From: Acidobacteriota bacterium
GTDB lineage: Bacteria; Acidobacteriota; Terriglobia; UBA7540
Assembly (NCBI GenBank): GCA_003224635.1
Contig: QHZK01000141.1
Span: forward strand, 1-8,175
Length of the DNA: 8,175 bases
Direction: 5' to 3'
Shown: piece after piece, positions 1 through 6,800 of the stretch
How the letters are laid out: every line of letters starts with the position of its first letter
Numbering within the stretch: the first letter of the stretch is position 1
Translations under genes and position numbers: made by a program
Notes under the pieces: model-generated
The model's database searches: none
The model's input: the letters and a program-made list of their open reading frames with translations, nothing else
Told to the model about the DNA's origin: nothing

Positions 1-1
1 G

Positions 2-244
2 GACCCGAACTCGAGGACCGCAGTCGTGCTCTCGCTCGTCCCCTTCCTGTCCCCCATCTTGATGATCCTCCGCATCGCCATGCAGACGCCGCCCTTCTGG
101 CAGATCGCGCTTTCGCTGGCGCTGTCTCTCTCGACCACGGTCGGAGTGGTCTACGTCTCTGCCAAGATTTACCGCGTCGGGGTGCTGATGTACGGCAAGC
201 GGCCGTCTGTGGTGGAGTTGTTCCGCTGGCTGAAGTACACGTAA
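2..244 (+). CDS. ABC-2 type transporter permease, C-terminal fragment
   Basis: This is the 3' end of a gene that starts before the window. The frame is open from base 2 to a TAA at 242-244. The internal GTG at base 26 is not treated as the start, because the eight codons before it (DPNSRTAV) fit the family. The visible 80 residues carry the typical end of NatB/YhaP-like ABC-2 permeases: a DPNSRTA stretch, a hydrophobic 'SLVPFLSPILMILRI' segment, a 'PPFWQIALSL' turn into a last transmembrane helix, and a basic cytoplasmic tail with 'RVGVLMYGKRP'. Such permeases form the membrane channel of an ABC exporter with a separate ATPase, probably encoded upstream out of view. The substrate cannot be told (Na+, drugs or lipids are known for the family). 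The gene converges with the SDR gene, with 71 bp between stops and no clear terminator hairpin. Confidence 0.78.
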   Translation, partial: DPNSRTAVVLSLVPFLSPILMILRIAMQTPPFWQIALSLALSLSTTVGVVYVSAKIYRVGVLMYGKRPSVVELFRWLKYT

Positions 245-315
245 CCGCGCTTCAAAGTGTAAAGGTTAGCCTTCGTCCGTCCTCTTGATGATATGACCCT
301 TCGCCCGACAAGGAC

Positions 316-1062
316 TCAGTAAGTGGCCCGGCCCCCGCTCACGTCATACACCTGGCCTGTTACAAAACTCGCATCGTCCGAGGCGAGGAAGGAAACCACC
401 GCGGCAACTTCTTCCGGCTGTCCCACGCGGCCCATCGGGATGCGGCTGGTCATGTACTCGACTTGCTGGGCTGTAAGCGTCTTGAGAATGGGAGTCTCGA
501 TGACGGCCGGCGTCACGCAGTTGACGTAGACGCCGAACCGGACGACCTCCTTCGCCAGGGCTTTTGTGAATCCGATCACTCCAGCCTTGGCGGTTGAATA
601 AGGCACTAGGTTGGGATTGCCCTCCTTCCCTGCGATCGAGGCCACGTTGACGATCTTTCCGTAGCGCTGCTCCATCATCGCGGGGAGCACCGCCTTCGAA
701 CACAGAAATACACTCTTGAGGTCGACAGCCATCACCCCGTCCCAGTCGTTTTCACTGACCTCGGTGAGAGGCGCATTTTTGCCGGCAATGCCTGCATTGT
801 TCACCAAGATATCTACCCTGCCCAGTTCGCGGAGGACGCGGCTCGCCATCTCAAAGACCTGGGAAGCTTGAGACACATCGCAACCGATGGCGAGCGAGCG
901 GCAGCTGTCCCCGCGGATTCGCTGGGCGACCGTTTCCGCAAGCGCCAGGTTCAGATCGACTACCGCCACGTCGACTCCGGAGCGCGCCAGGCGCGCGGCG
1001 ATGGCTTCGCCGATCCCTTGAGCGGCTCCCGTCACGATAGCCACGCGTTCGACAGATTTCAT
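316..1062 (-). CDS. SDR family NAD(P)-dependent oxidoreductase (FabG-like)
   Basis: A complete 248-residue classical short-chain dehydrogenase/reductase, the usual length for the family, soluble and cytosolic. Visible motifs are the Rossmann glycine motif T11-G-A-A-Q-G-I-G18, D62-V in the adenine pocket, N88-N-A-G91, and catalytic S142, Y155 and K159 (YSTAK). D36 at the end of beta-2 favours NAD(H) over NADP(H). The C-terminal 'SFVTGQVYDVSGG' is typical. The catalytic tetrad Asn, normally in a 'VNL' motif, is Asp114 here (VDLKS). It reduces or oxidises a keto/hydroxyl substrate. Similarity by eye is to 3-oxoacyl-ACP reductases and sugar or polyol dehydrogenases, and the substrate is not predictable. 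The ATG at 1062 is supported by AGGGGAG at 1067-1073, 4 nt upstream, and by the Rossmann motif beginning right after it. It is divergent from the hydrolase gene and seems to be a single-gene unit. Confidence 0.92.
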   Translation of the reverse strand: MKSVERVAIVTGAAQGIGEAIAARLARSGVDVAVVDLNLALAETVAQRIRGDSCRSLAIGCDVSQASQVFEMASRVLRELGRVDILVNNAGIAGKNAPLTEVSENDWDGVMAVDLKSVFLCSKAVLPAMMEQRYGKIVNVASIAGKEGNPNLVPYSTAKAGVIGFTKALAKEVVRFGVYVNCVTPAVIETPILKTLTAQQVEYMTSRIPMGRVGQPEEVAAVVSFLASDDASFVTGQVYDVSGGRATY

Positions 1063-1086
1063 TGCGCTCCCCTACTGAACGGCCTG

Positions 1087-1115
1087 AGGCTACACTCCTC
1101 GAAGCGGGCTGTCAA
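1087..1115 (-). promoter_or_regulatory. Predicted sigma70-type promoter of the SDR gene
   Basis: On the minus strand a perfect TTGACA (-35, bases 1110-1115) is followed after exactly 17 nt by TAGCCT (-10, bases 1087-1092, 3 of 6 consensus). Transcription would begin near 1080, giving a leader of about 18 nt that still holds the AGGGGAG ribosome site. The -10 box is weak, so an activator may be needed. The tandem 13-bp repeat directly upstream of the -35 box would suit that role (inference). Confidence 0.45.
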
Positions 1116-1141
1116 ATCTCAAAGGCAGATCTCAAAGGCAG
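1116..1141. repeat. Perfect 13-bp tandem repeat between divergent promoters
   Basis: ATCTCAAAGGCAG occurs twice head-to-tail with no spacer (1116-1128 and 1129-1141). The pair touches the predicted -35 box of the SDR promoter and lies 17 bp from the -35 box of the hydrolase promoter. It could be a binding site for a regulator that reads direct repeats, or a recent slippage duplication with no function. The sequence alone cannot decide. Confidence 0.6.
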
Positions 1142-1158
1142 AGCGGTGACGCCGCGCG

Positions 1159-1187
1159 TTGACTTGCCAAACCGGCGGGACTAACAT
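1159..1187 (+). promoter_or_regulatory. Predicted sigma70-type promoter of the CocE-family hydrolase gene
   Basis: TTGACT (-35, 1159-1164, 5 of 6 consensus), a 17-nt spacer, and TAACAT (-10, 1182-1187, 4 of 6). The predicted transcript start is near 1194, leaving a leader of about 43 nt before the chosen ATG at 1237. If right, the upstream in-frame TTG (1159) and ATG (1186) are promoter bases and cannot be start codons, which supports the start at 1237. Confidence 0.5.
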
Positions 1188-1236
1188 GGCGCGACTCAGA
1201 AGTCAGAAAACGGAAATCCGGAGCTGCGAGGAAACG

Positions 1237-3174
1237 ATGAAAATGCCCAGGCTGCTTCGCGTTGCCGCGATACTGGCCATCACGCTGGCCGCCATTCCAC
1301 TGGCCGCCCAGGACCGCCAGCCGACTGACGATCAGCGCCGCAAGGCTGAGGAACTCAGCGACTACGTCAAGGCGAACTATACAAAATACGAGTACATGGC
1401 GCCCATGCGCGACGGTGCCCATCTCTTCGTCTCCGTTTACGCGCCCAAAGACCGGTCGAAGCCGTACCCGATCTGGATGCAGCGCACCCCGTATACGGTG
1501 GCGCCTTACGGCATCGACAACTATCGCGCCTCGCTCGGCCCTTCGGAGTTCTTCGCGCGCGATGGTTACATCTTCGCTTATTGCGACGTGCGCGGGCGCG
1601 GCAAATCCGAAGGCCGGTTCGAGCACGTCCGGCCGTACATTCCGAGCAAGACTGGGCCGAACCAGGTCGACGAGGCGAGCGACACCTACGACACGATCGA
1701 GTTCCTTCTGAAAACGGTCCCCAACCACAACGGCCGGGTCGGCATCTCCGGCACCTCCTATCCCGGCTTTTACGCCACCATGGCGGCCCTGAGCGGGCAT
1801 CCCGCGCTCAAGGCCGTCTCCCCGCAGGCGCCGGTCACCGAGTGGTTCATCGGTGACGATTGGCGTCACAACGGCGCGCTGTTCCTGGCCCACGCGTTTA
1901 ATTTCCTTTCCTTCTTTGGACGCCCTCCGACGGGAGAGAACGAAGTGCCCGGGCCCCGCTTCGACTACGGCACACCGGACGGCTACGATTTCTTCCTGCG
2001 CATGGGGCCGCTGGGCAACGCCGACCGGGAGTTTTTCAAGGGCCAGATCGACTACTGGCGGGAACTCATCTCGCACGACACGTACTCGGACTATTGGAGA
2101 GTCCGCGACCCGCTCCCGTACTTGAAGAACATCAAGGCCGCCGTAATGACGGTAGGCGGCTGGTTCGATGCCGAAGACGTCTACGGGCCGCTCCACACCT
2201 ATCAAGCGCTCGCCCAACGGGACCCCGGATTGGTGAACATTCTGGTCGAGGGTCCGTGGTCGCACGGGCAGTGGAACCGCGACTCGGGCGACCATCTTGG
2301 CGACGCGCGCTTCAATCAGAAGACGGGCGACTTCTTCCGCGAGCGCATCGAGTTCACGTTCTTCCAACGCTTTCTGAAAGACAGAGGGGACGAGAAGCTT
2401 CCGGGCGCTTACGTCTTCGAAACCGGGCGCAACGAGTGGCGCAAGCTCGACAGTTGGCCGCCGAAGGACGCGGTTAAGAAGACGTTCTATTTCGAGAGCG
2501 CGGGGAAGCTTTCCTCGGAACGCCCGTCGGCTTCGGGCGAGGAATTTGACGAGTACGTCAGCGACCCGGCCAAGCCGGTCCCGCACATCTCCTGGACCAG
2601 CACCCAGATGACCTACGAATACATGACCGCCGACCAGCGCTTCGCCTCCCGGCGCACCGACGTGCTGGCCTACCAGACGGAGCCGCTCCACGAAGACGTG
2701 ACCTTCGCTGGGCCGCTCACCGCCTCGCTCTACGTCTCGACCACCGGCACGGACTCCGACTGGGACGTCAAGCTCATCGATGCTTATCCCGGGGATTACC
2801 CGGACCCTGACCCGAATCCGACGGGTGTGCGGATGGGCGGCTACCAGCAGCTCGTCCGCGGCGAGCCCTTTCGCGGGAAATTCCGAAAGAGTTTCGAGAG
2901 GCCGGTGGCGTTCGAGCCGGGCAAGCCGGACAAGGTGGAATTCCAGCTTCCCGACATTTTCCACACCTTCCGCCGCGGCCACCGCATCATGGTGCAAGTG
3001 CAGAGCTCGTGGTTTCCGCTCACCGATCGCAACCCGCAGAAGTTCATGAAAATCGATGAAGCGCGGCCGTCCGACTTTCAAAAGGCGACCCAGAGAGTGT
3101 ACCGGTCGGCGAAGTTGTCATCGGGCATTACCGTAAGCGTCGCGCCGTCATCAACGGTCTCTCCGCCAGAATGA
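1237..3174 (+). CDS. Secreted CocE/NonD family hydrolase, alpha-amino acid ester hydrolase type
   Basis: A 645-residue serine hydrolase that cleaves ester or amide bonds, probably of alpha-amino acid derivatives, outside the cytoplasm. From the ATG at 1237 (GAGGA just upstream at 1228-1232) it opens with a signal peptide: basic MKMPRLLR, a hydrophobic core, then PLAAQ near residue 25. Next come an alpha/beta-hydrolase domain with a helical cap (about 45-370) and a C-terminal jelly-roll domain (about 400-635). The triad is S174 (GTSYPG), D311 (GGWFDAED) and H343 (GPWSHG). Y175 and Y86 fit the oxyanion tyrosines. D208 lies 34 residues after the serine, and E313 and D314 follow D311. This matches the carboxylate cluster by which Xanthomonas and Acetobacter amino-ester hydrolases bind the substrate's alpha-amino group. 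Length fits these enzymes (about 640-670). The family assignment is firm; amino-ester or beta-lactam specificity is inferred from residues. Longer in-frame starts (TTG 1159, ATG 1186) would spoil the signal peptide. Confidence 0.9.
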   Translation: MKMPRLLRVAAILAITLAAIPLAAQDRQPTDDQRRKAEELSDYVKANYTKYEYMAPMRDGAHLFVSVYAPKDRSKPYPIWMQRTPYTVAPYGIDNYRASLGPSEFFARDGYIFAYCDVRGRGKSEGRFEHVRPYIPSKTGPNQVDEASDTYDTIEFLLKTVPNHNGRVGISGTSYPGFYATMAALSGHPALKAVSPQAPVTEWFIGDDWRHNGALFLAHAFNFLSFFGRPPTGENEVPGPRFDYGTPDGYDFFLRMGPLGNADREFFKGQIDYWRELISHDTYSDYWRVRDPLPYLKNIKAAVMTVGGWFDAEDVYGPLHTYQALAQRDPGLVNILVEGPWSHGQWNRDSGDHLGDARFNQKTGDFFRERIEFTFFQRFLKDRGDEKLPGAYVFETGRNEWRKLDSWPPKDAVKKTFYFESAGKLSSERPSASGEEFDEYVSDPAKPVPHISWTSTQMTYEYMTADQRFASRRTDVLAYQTEPLHEDVTFAGPLTASLYVSTTGTDSDWDVKLIDAYPGDYPDPDPNPTGVRMGGYQQLVRGEPFRGKFRKSFERPVAFEPGKPDKVEFQLPDIFHTFRRGHRIMVQVQSSWFPLTDRNPQKFMKIDEARPSDFQKATQRVYRSAKLSSGITVSVAPSSTVSPPE

Positions 3175-3199
3175 AAGCCCTGAGCGATCTCGTGAGATA

Positions 3200-3238
3200 A
3201 CCGTCACTTGGTGAGAATTGCAGAAATACTGTGACGGT
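3200..3238. other. 8-bp perfect inverted repeat in the hydrolase-GNAT gap
   Basis: ACCGTCAC (3200-3207) pairs exactly with GTGACGGT (3231-3238) across 23 nt. A smaller hairpin, ATCTC-GT-GAGAT, sits just before it at about 3187-3198. No T-run follows, so it is not a convincing intrinsic terminator. It may be a spaced operator upstream of the GNAT gene or chance. The rest of the 123-bp gap holds only the CAACTGA pair described separately, and no strong promoter is visible. Confidence 0.35.
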
Positions 3239-3264
3239 CGTCCGCTTCGATGGGTTTTACTGGC

Positions 3265-3278
3265 CAACTGACAACTGA
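3265..3278 (+). repeat. Tandem CAACTGA heptad pair upstream of the GNAT gene
   Basis: CAACTGA is repeated twice without spacer (3265-3271, 3272-3278), followed by a degenerate continuation TAAGCTGA. The 7-bp period is the same as in the AGTCRAA arrays on the other side of the GNAT gene. The repeat reads through in frame if translation began at the ATG at 3250, giving a low-complexity extension that family members would not share. This is one reason for choosing the ATG at 3298. Confidence 0.5.
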
Positions 3279-3297
3279 TAAGCTGAGAAGTGTTCCG

Positions 3298-3783
3298 ATG
3301 TCACACGCCACTGCCCTTCTGCAACTCCGCAGCTACCGCGCATCCGACTTTGACGCCCTGCATCAGATCGACCAGGCTTGTTTCCCACCCGGGGTTTCGT
3401 ACTCGCGCGAGGAGTTGGCGGAATTCATCGGTCACCGGAACTCTTCCACTTGGGTGGCGGAAGTCGAAGGTGAAATTGCGGGTTTTCTGGTTGCGGGACG
3501 CGAACCTCAGCGCGTGGGGCACATCATCACCATTGACGTGGTCGCGTGCTGGCGCCGCCGGGGTGTAGGCAGCGCGCTCATGGACGCCGCCGAGGATTGG
3601 GCTTCGCGGCAGCAATTGCGCTTGATTTGTCTCGAAACGGCGGAGGACAACGCTCCCGCGCAGACCTTTTATGCCGGCCGCGGTTATGAGAAGCTCAGGA
3701 TGATCGATCGCTATTACTCGAACGGCGTAGCCGCCTGGGTGATGGTGAAGTGGCTGGGAAAACAGTCGAAAGTCGAGAGTTGA
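3298..3783 (+). CDS. GNAT family N-acetyltransferase, RimI-like
   Basis: A 161-residue GCN5-related N-acetyltransferase, expected to move an acetyl group from acetyl-CoA to an amine, possibly a protein N-terminus as in RimI. It is cytosolic. The fold's landmarks are present: an N-terminal 'LRSYRASDFDALHQID' strand-helix, beta-4 'IITIDVV' (76-82), the acetyl-CoA pyrophosphate loop R86-R-R-G-V-G91, and E113-T-A-E-D-N118 followed by FYAGRGY (124-130). The end, 'RYYSNGVAAWVMVK', resembles the YY-G-A-M-K pattern of RimI. The ATG at 3298 is chosen because its product begins just before the conserved first strand. A start at 3250 would add 16 residues encoded partly by a heptad repeat. The Shine-Dalgarno match (GAGAAG) is weak at either start. 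The last seven residues (KQSKVES) and the TGA stop are made of AGTCRAA repeat sequence, so the tail is probably not native. The acetylated target is unknown. Confidence 0.87.
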   Translation: MSHATALLQLRSYRASDFDALHQIDQACFPPGVSYSREELAEFIGHRNSSTWVAEVEGEIAGFLVAGREPQRVGHIITIDVVACWRRRGVGSALMDAAEDWASRQQLRLICLETAEDNAPAQTFYAGRGYEKLRMIDRYYSNGVAAWVMVKWLGKQSKVES

Positions 3784-3798
3784 AAGTCGAAAGTCCAA
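3764..3798 (+). repeat. Five tandem AGTCRAA heptads, forward array
   Basis: The consecutive units are AGTCGAA, AGTCGAG, AGTTGAA, AGTCGAA and AGTCCAA, with no spacers. The array begins inside the GNAT reading frame and its third unit (3778-3784) supplies the TGA stop. It is the left arm of an imperfect inverted repeat with the array at 3846-3887. RNA from this region could fold into a long stem. Confidence 0.85.
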
Positions 3799-3803
3799 AA
3801 GCA

Positions 3804-3819
3804 GGCGCCGTTTAGCGCC
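3804..3819. other. Small GGCGC/GCGCC hairpin between the heptad arrays
   Basis: GGCGC (3804-3808) and GCGCC (3815-3819) form a 5-bp GC stem closing a 6-nt CGTTTA loop. It lies in the 47-bp spacer between the facing heptad arrays and would sit inside the apical loop of the larger stem. No T-run follows, so a terminator role is not supported. Confidence 0.45.
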
Positions 3820-3845
3820 GAAAGGCTGAGGGCAGATCCTAAATT

Positions 3846-3887
3846 TTTGACTTTTGACTTTCGACTTTTGACTCTCAACTCTCGACC
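3846..3887 (-). repeat. Six tandem AGTCRAA heptads, reverse array
   Basis: Read on the minus strand from 3887, the units are GGTCGAG, AGTTGAG, AGTCAAA, AGTCGAA, AGTCAAA and AGTCAAA. They mirror the forward array, and the outer GTCGAGAGTTGA is identical in both arms. The array ends 9 nt before the ATG of the large CPBP gene and replaces the space where a Shine-Dalgarno site would lie. Confidence 0.85.
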
Positions 3888-3896
3888 TCATTAGCT

Positions 3897-6800
3897 ATGC
3901 GCAACAAGCTGACCGCCGTCGACTACAGGACCATCGCCATCGTCGTGGTGATCGCGGCGGTATCGCTCGGAGTCAGCGTCAAGTACTTCTGGCGGGCCTT
4001 CCCCGAAGCGGCCATCGACATTCGCGTGAACCGGGACGAATCGACTCCCATCGCGCAGAAGTTCCTGAGCGACCGCTACCCCAGCGCCATCCGGGACTAT
4101 CACAGCGGATTTCAGCCGGAGGGCTACCGGCACGCCGCCATCTTCGCTTACGACGACGACACCAAGCTGTATCTCGAGCGCACCCAGGGGCTCGAGCGGC
4201 TGAACCAGTTGACGCGAGGCCCCATCCACCTTTGGCGCTGGGCGCACCGCTGGTTCAAGCCGCAGCAGAAGGAGGAGTTCCGCGCCGACGTTACTCCCAC
4301 GGGCGAAGTGGTTGGCTTCGAGCACGAAACCCCGGAAGCGGCCCCAGGCGCCAACTTGGACCAACCTTCGGCGCGCTTGATCGCCGAACAGTTCCTGCGC
4401 GACGGGATGAAGCGCGACTTAAGCGATCTCGAGTTCGTAGGGGCGGAAAGCAACAAACGCCCCGCCCGCACCGACCATACCTTCACTTGGAAGCAGAAAA
4501 GCGTGAGCTTGGGGGACGGCAGCTTGCGCGTCGAAGCCGGCGTGGACGGGGACCAGATCGCTTCCTACAGCGAGTACGTCAAGGTTCCCGAGCAGTGGAG
4601 CCGCGACTACGAAAAAATGCGTTCGCGGAATAACATGGCACAGATCGTCGATGAGGTCCTATGGATCGCGCTCTCGGTGGCCATGGCGGTTGTGCTCATC
4701 CTGCGCCTCGTCCGCCGCGCCAGCCTGCCCGTGCGGCTCGCTTCGGGTTTTGGGGTGGCCCTCGCCGTTCTTTGCCTCTTGAACCACATGAACGGGTTCT
4801 CGCTCGCGCAATTCGGGTATCAGACGACCGATCCCTACTCGAGTTTCGTGGCGGGTTATGTGCGGGACGGCGTTCTCGGGGCGCTGGGCCTCGGGGTGGC
4901 TTTCTTTCTTCTGGTTGCGTCTTCCGAGCCGGTCTACCGCGAGAGTTTCCCGCGCCAGATTTCTCTTCGCCGCTACTTCTCGTGGCGGGGGCTTCGCTCG
5001 CGCTCCTTCTTCATGGCCAACGTGGTGGGGATCGGGCTGACGTTCTTCTTTTTTGCCTACCAGACCGTCTTCTATCTTGCCGCCAACAGGCTCGGGGCGT
5101 GGGCGCCTTCCGAGCCCAAGTTTTCCGACGACCTCAATACTCGCATGCCCTGGGTGGCGGCGCTCTACATCGGTTCCCTGGCTGCGGTTTCCGAGGAAAT
5201 GCAGTTCCGCGCCTTTGCCATTCCCTTCTTAAAGAAGCTCACGCGTTCGTGGCCGCTGGCTCTGGCGCTGGCCGCATTCAACTGGGGATTCCTTCACTCT
5301 GCTTACCCCAATCAACCGTTCTTCATCCGCGGGGTTGAAGTCGGACTGGGCGGCGTGGTGATGGGCCTCGTGATGCTGCGCTTCGGCATTGGGGCAACGC
5401 TCGTCTGGCATTACTCGGTTGACGCGGTCTACACGGCGTTCCTGCTGCTGCGTTCCTCGAATCATTACCTGATGGTTTCGGGCGCCATCACGGCGGGTAT
5501 CATGCTAATCCCGCTCGTCGTGGCCCTGATCGCGTACTGGCGCTCAGGCACGTTCACGGAGGAGTCATCCCTCACCAATGCCAGCGAGCTCGCCCCCCGA
5601 GCGCCGGCCGAAGAGCAGGAAGCCCCTGCCGCGAGTCCACGCGAGGCCACTCAGGCGGCGCCGCTCGAGGAAGCCGCCGCGAGGCCCGAGACCTCCGTCG
5701 GCTATCGCGCCTTGACGGCGCGCCGCCTGGTGCTGGCCGGCGTCCTGATCGCCGCCTTTGTTGCTCTCGCTCTCGCGCCCGTTTACCAGTTCGGCGACGG
5801 AGTCAAGCTGCGATCGACTCGGGGAGACGCGGTTCGCGCCGCAAGCGAATTCCTGGGTCAGCGCAACGTCCCTGTCGGCAATTACCATCGTGTTGCCTGG
5901 CTTCAAGAAAACGTCGATCCGCTCGCTGTCCGCTACCTTTTGGAGCGCCGGTCCGTCAAGGAAGCCGACCAGATCTATCGGGAGGCAACGCGGCTGCTGC
6001 TGTGGGAAGTCCGCTACTTTCGCCCTCTCGAAAAGGAAGAGTACCGCGTCTCGGTCGATGCCACGACCGGCGGGGTATTCGGGTACCGGCACGAGCTCGA
6101 CGAGAACGCGCCGGGAGCGTCGCTGCCCCTCGAGCAGGCCCGCGCGCTCGCAGAAAAGGCGCTCGATCAAAGTGGCTACAAGCTGTCCGATTTCGACCTC
6201 CAGGATTCCCACGCCCAGAAACGGAAAGCGCGCGAGGACTACAAGTTCGTCTGGCAGGCGAAGCCCGGCGACCCGCGCAACGTGGGCGACGAGCATTACC
6301 GTATCGAAGTCGATCTGGCAGGTGAGCAGGTGGTGGGCTTGTCCCGGTTTTTCAAGCTCCCCGAAGAGTGGGAACGGCAGCGGACCGCCACGCAATTACC
6401 CAACGTGATCCTGACCGGCCTGGAATGGCTTTTCGGCGCGGGGCTCGTGGGCGGCGCCATCCTCTTGTTCGTTATTCAGGCGCGGAGCAGGAAAATCCCG
6501 TGGCGCGCGAGCGCCAAGGTCGGCGGATTTCTCGCGGTGCTGATGGCCTTGGTGGAACTCAACCGGCTCTCGGTGGTTGACATCCGATACACCACCTCGA
6601 TTCCCTTGTCCACCTATCGGGTTTTTGTCGCCCTGAGCTTTCTTATCGTTCCTCTCGTGGTCGGGTTGCTGTGCTGGCTCCTGGTGGGCCTCGCGACGAG
6701 TCTGTATCCCAATGCCTGGGGCATTTTCGACGCGACCGCCCGCCGCGTGTGGCGGCGCGATGCCGCCGTAGCGCTGGTCGTCGGTGTGGCGGCGGCCGCC

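Noticed and set aside
1186..1236. Earlier in-frame ATG (1186) as the start of the hydrolase
   Set aside because: It overlaps the predicted -10 box, has no ribosome site, and would put 17 mostly charged residues before a clean signal peptide.
1132..3081. 649-codon open frame on the minus strand opposite the hydrolase gene
   Set aside because: It is a shadow of the high-GC third-position bias of the plus-strand gene. The product is Arg/Val-rich with no recognisable domain, while the plus strand carries a full catalytic signature.
3764..3887. Possible CRISPR array
   Set aside because: The units are 7 bp with no spacers between them and the two blocks are inverted, which is unlike a CRISPR repeat-spacer layout.
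3301..3891. 196-codon minus-strand frame over the GNAT gene and heptad arrays
   Set aside because: Its N-terminus is only translated heptad repeat (repeating Ser/Lys/Val/Glu patterns) and the rest is antisense to a clear GNAT domain.
5565..6395. 276-codon minus-strand frame inside the CPBP gene
   Set aside because: It is antisense to a conserved duplicated ectodomain and shows no motif or ribosome site of its own.
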